Source of the DNA: Arthrobacter sp. EpRS71
GTDB taxonomy: Bacteria; Actinomycetota; Actinomycetes; Actinomycetales; Micrococcaceae
NCBI RefSeq assembly: GCF_001512285.1
Contig: NZ_LNUV01000006.1
Coordinates: 2,278,809 to 2,342,808, forward strand
Reading direction: 5' to 3'
DNA: 64,000 nt
Each line of letters starts with the position of its first letter. Within the stretch, counting starts at the first letter, position 1. The notes under the pieces were generated by a model. The model searched no databases. It was not told the origin of the DNA and saw nothing but the letters and a program-made list of their open reading frames with translations. The translations under genes and the position numbers were made by a program. Shown in pieces: positions 51,509 through 59,812 of this stretch.

Positions 51509-52420
51509 CTAAAAGACCGACCAGCCAGTACGCGTGGTGAATTCATCCAGCGCGGCCACACCTGCCACGGAATTCCCGGACCGTCCCAGGCCAGGGCTCC
51601 AGACACTGATAGAGCACTTGTTCGGCACCACGGCCACGATCCCCCCGCCCACGCCGCTCTTACCCGGAAGACCCACGCGATAAGCGAATTCGCCCGCGGC
51701 ATCGTACGTACCGCAGGTGAGCATGACGGCGTTGATTCTCTTGGTTTGGGCCGGGGACAGCAACAAAGTCCCGTCTGCGCCCAAGCCGTTGGAGGCCAGG
51801 AAACGCGTTGCGAGCGCCAGATCTTCGCACGTCATGGCCAGCGCGCATTGCTTCGCGTAGGAGTCCAGGACCTCGTCCACAGGGTTCTCCAGGTTGCCGC
51901 AGCTTGCCAGGAAGTGGGCCAGCGAGGCGTTGCGGTGTCCGTTGGCCAGTTCGGATGAGGCCACCGCGTGATCGGTGTCGATGCTCTCTTTGCTGGTCTC
52001 CTGGCGCATCAGTTCCCGCACGGCCTTGGCTGCGTCGCCTGTGAGGCTGAGTAGCCGATCCGTCACCACGATCGCGCCGGCATTGATGAACGGGTTCCGG
52101 GGAATGCCCTCCTCGCTCTCCAACTGAACCAAGGAGTTGAAGGGGTTGCCTGAGGGTTCGCGGAAGACGCGCTTCCAGATGTGGTCGCCGTCCGCAGCGA
52201 GAACCAAAGCAAGGGCGAAGACCTTGGAGATGCTTTGAATGGAGAACTCCACATGCGCATCCCCGGCTGAGAACACCTCACCCTCCCGGGTCACCACCGA
52301 CATCCCGAACTGATGCGGGTCCACGGCCCCGAGTTGGGGGATGTAATCGGCGACTTTTCCTTGGCCGACGTGCGGTTGAACTGCTCCCACGATGTCGTCG
52401 AGGAGGTTCTGAATGTCCAT
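51509..52420 (-). CDS. glsA: Glutaminase A
   Basis: 303 aa, beta-lactamase-like serine hydrolase that deamidates glutamine to glutamate. Catalytic S63 and K66 in FSIQSISKVF; YRVGLPGKSGVGGGIVAVVP is the KTG-like region near residue 245. Fits the family length of about 300-310. It lies 103 bp downstream of the LLM gene on the same strand, with two hairpins between. Confidence 0.94.
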   Translation of the reverse strand: MDIQNLLDDIVGAVQPHVGQGKVADYIPQLGAVDPHQFGMSVVTREGEVFSAGDAHVEFSIQSISKVFALALVLAADGDHIWKRVFREPSGNPFNSLVQLESEEGIPRNPFINAGAIVVTDRLLSLTGDAAKAVRELMRQETSKESIDTDHAVASSELANGHRNASLAHFLASCGNLENPVDEVLDSYAKQCALAMTCEDLALATRFLASNGLGADGTLLLSPAQTKRINAVMLTCGTYDAAGEFAYRVGLPGKSGVGGGIVAVVPNKCSISVWSPGLGRSGNSVAGVAALDEFTTRTGWSVF

Positions 52421-52443
52421 GGGGCAACCTTTGCTTTCTGTGT

Positions 52444-52515
52444 AGTCCCCTCGTCGTTGAAGGGACTGACACGTGCTCCTGTGTTGTTGGCGCAGTAATG
52501 CACAGCCAGCAACAC
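52444..52515 (-). other. Two hairpins between the LLM gene and glsA
   Basis: On the minus strand, GTGTTGTTGGC and its near-complement (52481-52491, 52505-52515; 11-bp arms, one mismatch) lie 8 bp after the LLM stop. Then AGTCCC/GGGACT (52444-52449, 52462-52467) sits 24 bp before the glsA start. Neither is followed by a T run; the first may be a weak terminator, the second part of the glsA leader. Confidence 0.4.
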
Positions 52516-52523
52516 TACCGGGC

Positions 52524-53567
52524 CTACACCCCTTGGTTTGCCCTCCACCCGAAGGCTGGAGCCACGTGCTTTGCTACGTTGCCCAGCAGCTTGGCGTTGT
52601 AGTCCACTCCTAGTTGGTTGGGCACCGTGAGCAGGACGGTGTCAGCCGCTTGGACCGCAGCGTCCTTGGCCAGTTCCTCAGCCAAGGTGTCCGGCTCGCC
52701 GATGTAGCTCTTCCCGAAACGGGACAACGCGCCGTCGAGAATTCCCACCTGGTCCTGGCTGTCCGCTTGGGCGCGGAGGCCGAAGTAGTGGTTGTCTACG
52801 TCGTCCACAATCGGGATCACGCTGCGGCTGACTGAAATCCTCGGCTCAAAGTCGTGCCCGGCCGCGGCCCACGCTTCGCGGAACATGTGGATCTGTTCGG
52901 CCTGCAGCTCATCGAACGGCACGCCTGTGTCCTCGGTGAGGAGGGTGGAGCTCATGAGGTTCATGCCTTGTTCCGCAGCCCACACGGCGGTTTTCCGGGT
53001 TCCGGCTCCCCACCAGATTCTTTGCGGGAGGCCCGGTGACTGGGGCTGGATGGGCAACAGCCCCGTGGCCCCACCCGCGTAGTGCGGATCTGCCTCAGCC
53101 ACACCGTGCCCGGCGATAGCCTTCCGGAACAGTGCGGTGTGACGGCGTGCCATGTCGCCGCCGTCCTCGCCGTCTGCGGGGACGTAGCCGAAGGTTGCAG
53201 CACCGTTCCGTGCAGGTTCGGGTGAACCACGGCTCACACCGAGCTGCAGCCGCCCGTCACTGATGAGGTCCGTGGCAGCGGCCTCCTCGGCCATGTAAAG
53301 GGGGTTCTCGTAGCGCATGTCGATCACGCCTGTCCCCATCTCGATCCGGCTGGTCCTGGCCGCGATCGCGCTGAGGAGCGGGAAGGGGGAGGCCTGCTGC
53401 CGGGCGAAGTGATGGACTCTGAAGAAGGCGCCGTCTATGCCCAGTTCCTCCGCCGCAACGGCGAGTTCAATTCCCTGTTTCAGGGCCTCTCCGGCCGTGG
53501 GAACCAGCGATCCTGGTACGCGGGCCCAGTGGCCGAAGGACAGGAAGCCGATCCGTTTGTTGTGCAT
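52524..53567 (-). CDS. LLM-class flavin-dependent oxidoreductase
   Basis: 347 aa bacterial-luciferase-like monooxygenase. IGFLSFGHWARV N-terminus, DGAFFRVHHFARQ, RTSRIEMGTGVIDMRYENPL and DLISDGRLQLGVSRG are the family landmarks; RIWWGAGTRKTAVWAAEQG binds flavin phosphate. ATG 53567 (MHNKRIGFLS) is chosen; an upstream in-frame extension crosses the divergent CsoR-like promoter and is rejected. Substrate unknown. Confidence 0.88.
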   Translation of the reverse strand: MHNKRIGFLSFGHWARVPGSLVPTAGEALKQGIELAVAAEELGIDGAFFRVHHFARQQASPFPLLSAIAARTSRIEMGTGVIDMRYENPLYMAEEAAATDLISDGRLQLGVSRGSPEPARNGAATFGYVPADGEDGGDMARRHTALFRKAIAGHGVAEADPHYAGGATGLLPIQPQSPGLPQRIWWGAGTRKTAVWAAEQGMNLMSSTLLTEDTGVPFDELQAEQIHMFREAWAAAGHDFEPRISVSRSVIPIVDDVDNHYFGLRAQADSQDQVGILDGALSRFGKSYIGEPDTLAEELAKDAAVQAADTVLLTVPNQLGVDYNAKLLGNVAKHVAPAFGWRANQGV

Positions 53568-53620
53568 GCTGAGAACAACCCCGCGAGAGGTACAGGAATT
53601 CCACATACGCGGATTCCTCA

Positions 53621-53649
53621 TTGGACTCCATACCCTCCAGGGGTATGGT
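53621..53649 (+). promoter_or_regulatory. CsoR-like copper-type operator within the DUF6153-DUF305 promoter
   Basis: TTGGAC (53621-53626), a 17-bp spacer and TATGGT (53644-53649). The palindrome CCATACCC-TCCAG-GGGTATGG (53628-53648) fills the spacer and overlaps the -10 box. It matches the ATACCC...GGGTAT form of CsoR sites. A csoR gene is not in this window. Confidence 0.65.
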
Positions 53650-53695
53650 GTAAGTAAATGTACCCCAGCATATAGTCCGCGGAAGGACGCCCAAA

Positions 53696-54139
53696 GTGAG
53701 CAGATCAGCATTTCCACTGCCCCTTCGTAGGGCTTCCCTGTTTCTGCTGGTGTTGGGCGTCATTGCTGGAATTCTCGGCATGCACGTAGTGATGGGTTCC
53801 CATACCGCCCATTCGGCTCCCGCTACTCAGGCGTCAACGCTGCACAGTGATCACCACGCGCATTCGACAGCCGGATCCCAGGCCGCCAGCACACTCCACC
53901 ACCCGTTGGCCTCCAGCCTCGACGCAGAGTCCTGCTCCACGGGTAGCTGCTCGTGTTCACAATCAACCGCTGAACACTGCATCCCGTCATTGAAGACAGG
54001 TTCCCTGATTGCCCCGCTTCCGGGCAGCGGAGTTGGGGGCCTGGCCGATGGTCTGCCGGCCACAGGTGAAGCACCGCGAACGTGGACCTATGCCCCGCCC
54101 AGGCCTTCCTTGAGTCAACTTTCGATCAGTAGAACGTAA
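53696..54139 (+). CDS. DUF6153-like small His-rich membrane protein
   Basis: 147 aa from GTG 53696 with AAGGA 9 nt upstream. One membrane segment near the N-terminus (RASLFLLVLGVIAGILGMHVV), then a His/Ser/Ala-rich exported part (TLHSDHHAHSTAGS) and a cysteine cluster CSTGSCSCS. This fits DUF6153, found near copper genes in actinobacteria. It lies behind a CsoR-like operator and 144 bp before a DUF305 gene. Copper binding in the envelope is plausible, not shown. Confidence 0.7.
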   Translation: MSRSAFPLPLRRASLFLLVLGVIAGILGMHVVMGSHTAHSAPATQASTLHSDHHAHSTAGSQAASTLHHPLASSLDAESCSTGSCSCSQSTAEHCIPSLKTGSLIAPLPGSGVGGLADGLPATGEAPRTWTYAPPRPSLSQLSISRT

Positions 54140-54283
54140 GCATTTTTGCCTTGGCGGCCCCAAGTTTTGCCGCCTATGCAGTGCCTCGCATCCCTCCACA
54201 CGGGCTCTCGAGGCCACCATCATGCCTACCACCAGGATGGCTCGCGCCCCGGGCCTCCCCACTATCGAAAGACCACAACCCTG

Positions 54284-54895
54284 ATGAACAAAACTCAGCT
54301 CACCCTTAGCGCCGCCGCTTTTGCGGGGCTCCTTGCCGTGGCCGGCTGTGCCTCTCCGGCAAACCCTGGCTCCATGCCGGGAATGGACCACGGAAACTCC
54401 GGCACCAGCGCGCCCGCCAACATCACGTCTGCAGAGCACAACGCTGCTGACGTCATGTTCGCCCAGATGATGATTCCCCATCACGCCCAAGCCGTGGAGA
54501 TGTCCGACGCCATGCTCGCCAAGGCTGACATCCCCACCGCGGTGACCCAGCTGGCCGTAAAGATCAAAGCAGCTCAAGCACCCGAAATCGAGAAGATGAC
54601 GGGCTGGCTCAAGAGCTGGAACATGCCAGTAATGGGGTCCTCCGGGCACAGCGGTCACAGCATGGACGGCATGCTGACTGACGCCGATCTCAAGAAACTC
54701 AGCGCAGCCCAGGGCACCGAAGCTGCCAAGCTCTTCCTGACCCAGATGATCGCGCATCACGAAGGCGCGGTCACCATGGCAAAGACTGAGATCACCCAGG
54801 GCAGTAACCCCGAAGCCGTCCAACTCAGCAAGGACATCGTCACTTCCCAGGAAGCGGAGATCCAGGAAATGCGGGATCTCCTGGCCACCCTCTAG
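54284..54895 (+). CDS. DUF305 lipoprotein
   Basis: 203 aa. Signal with lipobox: LAVAGC, lipidated C22. The mature protein has two DUF305 repeats with paired histidines: MFAQMMIPHHAQAVEMS and FLTQMIAHHEGAVTMA, with Met-rich SMPGMDHG before them, a pattern seen in copper-binding DUF305/CopM-like proteins. ATG 54284 is chosen from the signal peptide; the frame extends 46 codons upstream without an RBS. It follows the DUF6153 gene and likely shares the copper-type promoter. Confidence 0.88.
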   Translation: MNKTQLTLSAAAFAGLLAVAGCASPANPGSMPGMDHGNSGTSAPANITSAEHNAADVMFAQMMIPHHAQAVEMSDAMLAKADIPTAVTQLAVKIKAAQAPEIEKMTGWLKSWNMPVMGSSGHSGHSMDGMLTDADLKKLSAAQGTEAAKLFLTQMIAHHEGAVTMAKTEITQGSNPEAVQLSKDIVTSQEAEIQEMRDLLATL

Positions 54896-54911
54896 CACTC
54901 GGGTTCAGAAC

Positions 54912-54953
54912 AGCGAACGCACGACGTCGGCAGTTCGCCGTCGTGCGTTCGCT
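54912..54953. terminator. Bidirectional terminator after the DUF305 gene
   Basis: 15-bp perfect arms AGCGAACGCACGACG (54912-54926) and complement (54939-54953), 12-nt loop, then CAGCTTT. Confidence 0.8.
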
Positions 54954-55097
54954 CAGCTTTCCCCAGCGCACCGCACCCATTTACGCCAATCGCGCCCATA
55001 ACCACTGGTGCGAAAGGCGCGAAAGGGAGCGAACCAGGCGCCGAAAGGGTGCCTCCGGCGGCAACGGGTGCATGAGGCAGAAATGCGGGCTCAGCCC
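54954..55097. other. Intergenic stretch, nothing recognised
   Basis: About 140 bp between the DUF305 terminator and the convergent RibD-like gene. It is purine-rich on plus with GCGAAAGG-like runs; no ORF or hairpin stands out. Confidence 0.5.
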
Positions 55098-55655
55098 TCA
55101 GTCAACGCGTCGATAGTGCATAGATACAACGCCGTTACTGAGCGGGTCCGCCGAGACCAGCTCAAGGCGCCGGGTGGCGGGCAGCCCGCCCTGGTACAGG
55201 GTGGGACCGTGGCCAGCGATCATGGGGTGGACGAGAAATTTGTACTCGTCGATCAGATCCAGTCGGTCCAGTTCTGTGGCTAATTTGCCGCTGCCTATCA
55301 GCACCCCGTCGGGGGTCCTGTCCTTGAGCTCCTGCACCGCCGTGCGCAGATCGCCAACAAGGTGGTGGCTATTGGTCCAGGGGAAGTTTGAACGCGTGGA
55401 CGATACGACGTATTTGGGCATTGTCTCCAGCGTCAGTGCCCACTCCCGCAACGCTGGCGGGGCTTCCACTTCGCCGTTGGCCACCAAGGGCCAATAGCTC
55501 TCCATCATTTCGTAGGTAGTGCGGCCCCAGAGCATTGCCCCGCTCTGGTCCAAGAGGTGGGTGAAGAGGGCATGAGTCTCGTCGTCGGCGATGCCCTCCT
55601 GGTGGTCGACGCAACCATCAAGAGTGACGTTGATGCTGAACGTTAGAAGGCCCAT
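55098..55655 (-). CDS. DHFR/RibD C-terminal-like reductase
   Basis: 185 aa. FSINVTLDGCVDHQEG, AMLWGRTTYEMMESYW and VLIGSGKLATELDRLDLIDEY are the hallmarks of the YwjB/RibD-C (dihydrofolate reductase-like) group; parts only quoted. These are NADPH-binding domains of unknown substrate. Monocistronic; convergent with the DUF305 gene. Confidence 0.85.
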   Translation of the reverse strand: MGLLTFSINVTLDGCVDHQEGIADDETHALFTHLLDQSGAMLWGRTTYEMMESYWPLVANGEVEAPPALREWALTLETMPKYVVSSTRSNFPWTNSHHLVGDLRTAVQELKDRTPDGVLIGSGKLATELDRLDLIDEYKFLVHPMIAGHGPTLYQGGLPATRRLELVSADPLSNGVVSMHYRRVD

Positions 55656-55698
55656 TCGACGATTGTAGGTGCGCGCGGAGAGCGGAGGAAGGGCGAGT

Positions 55699-56643
55699 CT
55701 AGCGGCTGCTGCCCGCCAGCAAACCCCGGCGCTGCAGCAAGCGCTTCTCGATCGGCCCGAAGACCAAGAGCTCGATCAGGATTCCCACAAACAGGATCAG
55801 CAGGATCGCGGACATCACGATCGTCATATCGGACAGGAGACGGCCCTGATCCAGCAACGAGCCCAAGCCGAAACCAATCGTTCCGCCCACTGCGATGATT
55901 TCCGCGGCCATGAGCGAGCGCCAGGAGAAGGCCCAGCCCTGCTTCAGCCCACCGATGTAGCCGGGAAGCGCGGCGGGCAGGACAATTTGCAGCGCCATCT
56001 GGAGACGGTTGGCACCAAGGACTGTGCCAACGCTGCGGTACTGCGGCGGGATCTGGTCCACACCGGAAATGAGTCCGTTGATGATGGACGGGATGGCGCC
56101 CATGAACACCACAAAGTAGACGGTGGCGTCGGTCAGGCCGAACCAGATGATGGCGGCAGGAACCCATGCCACGGAAGGGAGCACCTGCAACCCCGAGATG
56201 AGCGGACCAAATGCACGGCGCAAGGGTGCTACCTGAGCCAAAATCAAGCCCACAGGCGTAGCGATAACCACGGAAATCAGGAATCCGATCACACCACGCT
56301 GCAACGAGGTCCACACGGCTTCCTGGACTTTTCCTTCACCCCACATCGTCACGAACTGGGTGAGAACGTCCAACGGCCCGGGAACGAGGTCACGGCGCTT
56401 GAACTCCAGTGAAACGTAGAACTGCCACGCGAGGATCAGGACCACCAGCGCGGCAACAGGAAGCAAGACGCGCTTCCATTCGATGCCGACTTTCCGTCCG
56501 CTGTCCGACTGGAGGTTGTCCAGGCCGGCTTCAAGGTCCCGAAGTTCAGAGGCGTTACCCTTCAGCGACGGGGAGGTGATGTGCTCTTTGGATTCGGTCA
56601 CGGGGAGGGTCCGCTCTTCGGTGGTGATGGGGTTACTTGGCAT
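55699..56643 (-). CDS. ABC transporter permease, sulfonate/taurine type
   Basis: 314 aa. Hydrophilic N-tail of about 60 residues (SNPITTEERTLPVTESKEH), then six membrane segments; the EAA loop is in YRSVGTVLGANRLQMALQ. SsuC/TauC-like (SLQRGVIGFLISVVIATPVG). ATG 56643 is chosen because AGGAG lies 10 nt upstream; it overlaps the ATPase stop by 11 bp. Third gene of the unit binding protein-ATPase-permease. Confidence 0.9.
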   Translation of the reverse strand: MPSNPITTEERTLPVTESKEHITSPSLKGNASELRDLEAGLDNLQSDSGRKVGIEWKRVLLPVAALVVLILAWQFYVSLEFKRRDLVPGPLDVLTQFVTMWGEGKVQEAVWTSLQRGVIGFLISVVIATPVGLILAQVAPLRRAFGPLISGLQVLPSVAWVPAAIIWFGLTDATVYFVVFMGAIPSIINGLISGVDQIPPQYRSVGTVLGANRLQMALQIVLPAALPGYIGGLKQGWAFSWRSLMAAEIIAVGGTIGFGLGSLLDQGRLLSDMTIVMSAILLILFVGILIELLVFGPIEKRLLQRRGLLAGSSR

Positions 56644-57364
56644 GGCGGCGGATCTCCTCGCGAAGACGGCGGGTGATGACACCGGTCAGCTCCCCGGCGC
56701 GGCCGGCGTCGGTTCGATGCTCCTCGGTGACATCCCATTCAGCCACCACACGGCCAGGACGAGAGGACAACAGAAGCACCCGCTGGCCGAGCCGGACGGC
56801 TTCGCGCACGTTGTGCGTGACGAAGACGATGGTCCGTCCCGTTTCCTTCCAAATCCGCTCAAGCTCATCGTGCAGGAGGTCGCGGGTGATCGCGTCCAGG
56901 GCAGCGAAGGGCTCGTCCATCAGCAGCAACTGGCGGTTCTGGGCCAGCGAACGGGCCAAGGCAACGCGCTGCCTCATGCCGCCGGACAGTTCGTGGGGAC
57001 GCTTATCCCCCGCGCCGCCCAAGTGCACCAACTCCAACAACTCGCTGGCGCGTTCACGCCGGCTTGCCTTGGTGCTGGACTTGTCGGCCAGTTGAAGTGC
57101 GAGCTCGATGTTGCCGCGCGCGGTCAGCCACGGAAAGAGGGACGCGTCCTGGAACATGAAGGCGGCGCCGTCGCTGGGGACTTCAAGGGCGCCCGACGTC
57201 GGCCTCTCAAGTCCCGCCATGATGTTCAGCAAGGTGGACTTGCCGCAGCCGGACGCACCGAGGAGGGCGACGAACTCGCCCTGCTTGATGGTGGCGTTGA
57301 CGTCGTCCAGCACCGGGGCGCCACTGCCGAAGCGCTTGCCCAGGTTCTCGAGTACGACTGGCAT
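56633..57364 (-). CDS. ABC transporter ATP-binding protein, sulfonate/taurine type
   Basis: 243 aa. Walker A GASGCGKST at 36-44, Q-loop FMFQDASLFPWLT, signature LSGGMRQRVALARSLA and Walker B LLLMDEPFAALD. SsuB/TauB/NrtD subfamily. It overlaps the permease start. With the binding protein and permease it forms a complete importer next to sulfur assimilation genes, so a sulfonate is the likely cargo; nitrate or taurine cannot be excluded by sequence alone. Confidence 0.92.
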   Translation of the reverse strand: MPVVLENLGKRFGSGAPVLDDVNATIKQGEFVALLGASGCGKSTLLNIMAGLERPTSGALEVPSDGAAFMFQDASLFPWLTARGNIELALQLADKSSTKASRRERASELLELVHLGGAGDKRPHELSGGMRQRVALARSLAQNRQLLLMDEPFAALDAITRDLLHDELERIWKETGRTIVFVTHNVREAVRLGQRVLLLSSRPGRVVAEWDVTEEHRTDAGRAGELTGVITRRLREEIRRHAK

Positions 57365-57459
57365 GGTCCCGTCCTTCGTGTTGATTGGTAGAGCTGATGT
57401 GGCTGAAGACCGGCCCGCTTCCCGCTCAAGGAGAGGGAACCGGACCGGCCTGCTAATGC

Positions 57460-58605
57460 TTAGTCCTGGCCAAGACCCGCGGCTGATGTCTTCTTACCCT
57501 CTACCTCGTTCAAGGTCCGGAGATCGAAGATGCCGTTGATGTCGGCCTGCTTGGTGGTGCCGGCTTTCACACCGTCGTCCAGCAACTTCTTGTACGTCCC
57601 AGCGAGCGGGTCGGTGGTGAACTTGATGTTCTGAAGTGCGCGTTCAATCACGTTGGCCGGAAGCGGCTTGCCCGCAGTGTCCTTGAGGACGGAGTTGATG
57701 GTGGTGGCCTTCTCCTCGGCGGAAGCGGAGTTGAGCCAGTTGACGGATTCAATGTGGCCCTTCAGGAGGGCCTTGACGGTTTCCGGGTGTTCTGCGGCGA
57801 ACTTCTTGTTCACGATCAGGATGGTGGTGGTGAAGTCACCGTTCTCCCACAGGTCTTTCTCGTCAACGAGGACCTTGGCCCCGGCTTCGAGGACCAGTCG
57901 GGACGCCCATGGCTCGGGCAACCACGCGCCGTCGAGCTTTCCGTCTTGGAAGAGCTTCAGCGACTGGGCATTTTCTGTGGGGTTGATGTTGACATCCCCG
58001 CTGCCGTCAACATTGGTTTTGAATCCCTGGTCCGTCAGCCACGCGCGGAGCGCAACGTCCTGGGTACCACCGAGCTGCGGGGTGCTGAGCACCTTGCCCT
58101 TGAGGTCGGCTGCGGAGGTGATCTCCGGCTTGACCACCAGCTGGGCGCCGCCGGATGCTGCTCCGGCGATGATGCTGATGGACTCGCCGTTGCTCTTGAC
58201 GTAAGAGTTGATGGCCGGGTTCGGGCCGATGTACGTGGCGTCGATGGCGCCGGCGTTCAAAGCTTCGATCGCGGCGGGGCCTGCGTTGAAGATCTGGGTG
58301 CTCAGCTTGGTCTCGCCGAGTTCCTTGGCGATCAGGCCCTTGCTGGTGCCCACCAGTGCGGGAGCGTGGGTCACGTTGCTGAAGTATCCAAGCTTGAGCT
58401 CGGCCGCGGGCGTCGTGGTGGGCGCCGGCGCGGCTTGGTTGTTCTGCGAAACAGCGGAAGCAACTGCAGCGCCTGCACCGATCAGCAGCACGAGGCCTAC
58501 GGCGAGGGCGATCTCCAGGGTGCGGCGGCGCTTGGGCTTGGAGGCGGTCTCACCGGCGACGATGCGGGTGGTGCCGGGGTTGGGTGACTCGGGGGTGTTA
58601 GACAT
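57460..58605 (-). CDS. ABC transporter substrate-binding protein, sulfonate type, membrane-anchored
   Basis: 381 aa. SsuA-like: LKLGYFSNVTHAPALVG, AGPAAIEALNAGAIDATYIGPNP (part quoted: NAGAIDATYIGPNP) and PEPWASRLV. The N-terminus has about 30 polar residues, KRRR and one hydrophobic helix (LEIALAVGLVLLIGAGAAVA) with no lipobox cysteine, so it may be a signal anchor or uncleaved signal rather than a lipoprotein. ATG 58605 with AAGGA 10 nt upstream. First gene of the importer operon. Confidence 0.88.
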   Translation of the reverse strand: MSNTPESPNPGTTRIVAGETASKPKRRRTLEIALAVGLVLLIGAGAAVASAVSQNNQAAPAPTTTPAAELKLGYFSNVTHAPALVGTSKGLIAKELGETKLSTQIFNAGPAAIEALNAGAIDATYIGPNPAINSYVKSNGESISIIAGAASGGAQLVVKPEITSAADLKGKVLSTPQLGGTQDVALRAWLTDQGFKTNVDGSGDVNINPTENAQSLKLFQDGKLDGAWLPEPWASRLVLEAGAKVLVDEKDLWENGDFTTTILIVNKKFAAEHPETVKALLKGHIESVNWLNSASAEEKATTINSVLKDTAGKPLPANVIERALQNIKFTTDPLAGTYKKLLDDGVKAGTTKQADINGIFDLRTLNEVEGKKTSAAGLGQD

Positions 58606-58709
58606 GGGGTGGGTCCTTAGGAGATGTGGGATGCGAGCGGGGCGAAGATCAGGCCCCGTGACATCGCCCGTCGAGGGCAAGCAAGGACCATTCCGGAGAG
58701 GTCATGCCT

Positions 58710-58727
58710 TCACAGTAGGGACTGTCA
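58710..58727. promoter_or_regulatory. Short palindrome upstream of the sulfonate importer
   Basis: TCACAGT-AGGG-ACTGTCA, arms ACAGT/ACTGT with outer T/A match, 105 bp upstream of the binding-protein start. Possible operator, identity unknown. Confidence 0.3.
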
Positions 58728-58759
58728 TATTTCCGCTTCAATCCCGCAGAAACCAAGGT

Positions 58760-59713
58760 TCATGAAGGTTCACGTGGCGTCACATTCGCCGCCAGGCCTT
58801 CAATATCGCGTGGAGTTGTGCGGCAGCAGCCACCTATGAGATGGGCGCCCCGGTCAAGCCAAACAGCTGCGTTGCCCGCCAAGGTTCCGTCACCTTGAAC
58901 GCCCTCCGAGGGACCCCAGGTCTTGGTCACAGCATCGTAGGTCTCCCCCGAATTCGGATACGCCACCAGCGGCTTGTTCGAGGACATCCGAAACGTGCCG
59001 AGCGCATCCGACACGAGCTCCAGCGGCACACAATTGACCCCGACGGCGGCCACCCGCGGTTCCGCGCTGAGCAGCGCAGCCACGTCCGCAATGGGGGTTC
59101 CGTCACTGATGTGGCCGCTGTCCCGCAGCGTGAACGTAAACCAGGATTCGACGTCGAACTCCGCCACGAGCGCCAACAGCACCTCCGCTTCGGCGTACGA
59201 CGGCAGGGTCTCGCACGCCAGGAAATCCGCACCGGCCTCCACCAGCGCGGCAATGCGTGGCCGATGGAAATCCCGGAATTCCGGGGCTGAAAGCGTGTAA
59301 TCACCCCGGTATTCGGAGCCGTCAGCGAGATAGGCACCGTAGGGACCCACAGATCCGGCCACCAGCAGCGGACGGGATCCGGGGTTGGCCGCGAGGTATT
59401 CCTGCCGGGCTTCGTCCGCCAACCGGACGCTCAAAGCCACCAGCTCCAACGACTCATCAACGGACAAGCCACGCCGGGCGAAACCCTGTGGCGTCGCCTG
59501 GTAGCTGGCCGTGATGGCAACGGAGGCACCGGCGTCGAAATAGTCCCGGTGGACCTGTTTGATCAGGTGCGGCTGCTCCAAGAGAACCTTGGCCGACCAT
59601 AGGGAGTCCTCAAGATCGCAGCCGTGGGCTTCCAATTCCGTGGCCAACGCACCGTCCAGGACCAGGTCCTTGCCGGCGTTGAGGAGTGTGCTGAGCGAGG
59701 TGTTCTGTGGCAT
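58760..59713 (-). CDS. mmuM: Homocysteine S-methyltransferase
   Basis: 317 aa. Makes methionine from homocysteine using S-methylmethionine or AdoMet. Zinc ligands: cysteine in VGVNCVPLE and the C-terminal pair in LIGGCCRTTPRDI. N-terminal LVLDGALATELEAHGCDL and ITASYQATPQGFARRG fit MmuM. ATG 59713 is preceded by GGAAGGA; the longer frame passes through a terminator. Between the cysN terminator and the sulfonate operon. No MmuP permease is adjacent. Confidence 0.92.
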   Translation of the reverse strand: MPQNTSLSTLLNAGKDLVLDGALATELEAHGCDLEDSLWSAKVLLEQPHLIKQVHRDYFDAGASVAITASYQATPQGFARRGLSVDESLELVALSVRLADEARQEYLAANPGSRPLLVAGSVGPYGAYLADGSEYRGDYTLSAPEFRDFHRPRIAALVEAGADFLACETLPSYAEAEVLLALVAEFDVESWFTFTLRDSGHISDGTPIADVAALLSAEPRVAAVGVNCVPLELVSDALGTFRMSSNKPLVAYPNSGETYDAVTKTWGPSEGVQGDGTLAGNAAVWLDRGAHLIGGCCRTTPRDIEGLAANVTPREPS

Positions 59714-59731
59714 GGGTCCTTCCCCAAAAAG

Positions 59732-59796
59732 AAAACCGCAGCCTGTTCGATCTTCCCGCCGTACAACGTGAGGAGTCGCGAACAAGCTGCGGTTTT
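59732..59796. terminator. Long-stem terminator after cysN, family B copy 2
   Basis: 18-bp arms (59732-59749 and 59779-59796) with one G-T-type mismatch and T tracts at both ends. Arm ends (TGTTCG/CGAACA) and loop (CCCGCCG...GTGAGGA) resemble those at 10763-10824. Confidence 0.83.
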
Positions 59797-59812
59797 GTGA
59801 CTATGTGTGACC

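Noticed and set aside
54146..54283. 46-codon extension of the DUF305 gene with HHHAYH
   Set aside because: No RBS; the lipoprotein signal peptide begins at ATG 54284.
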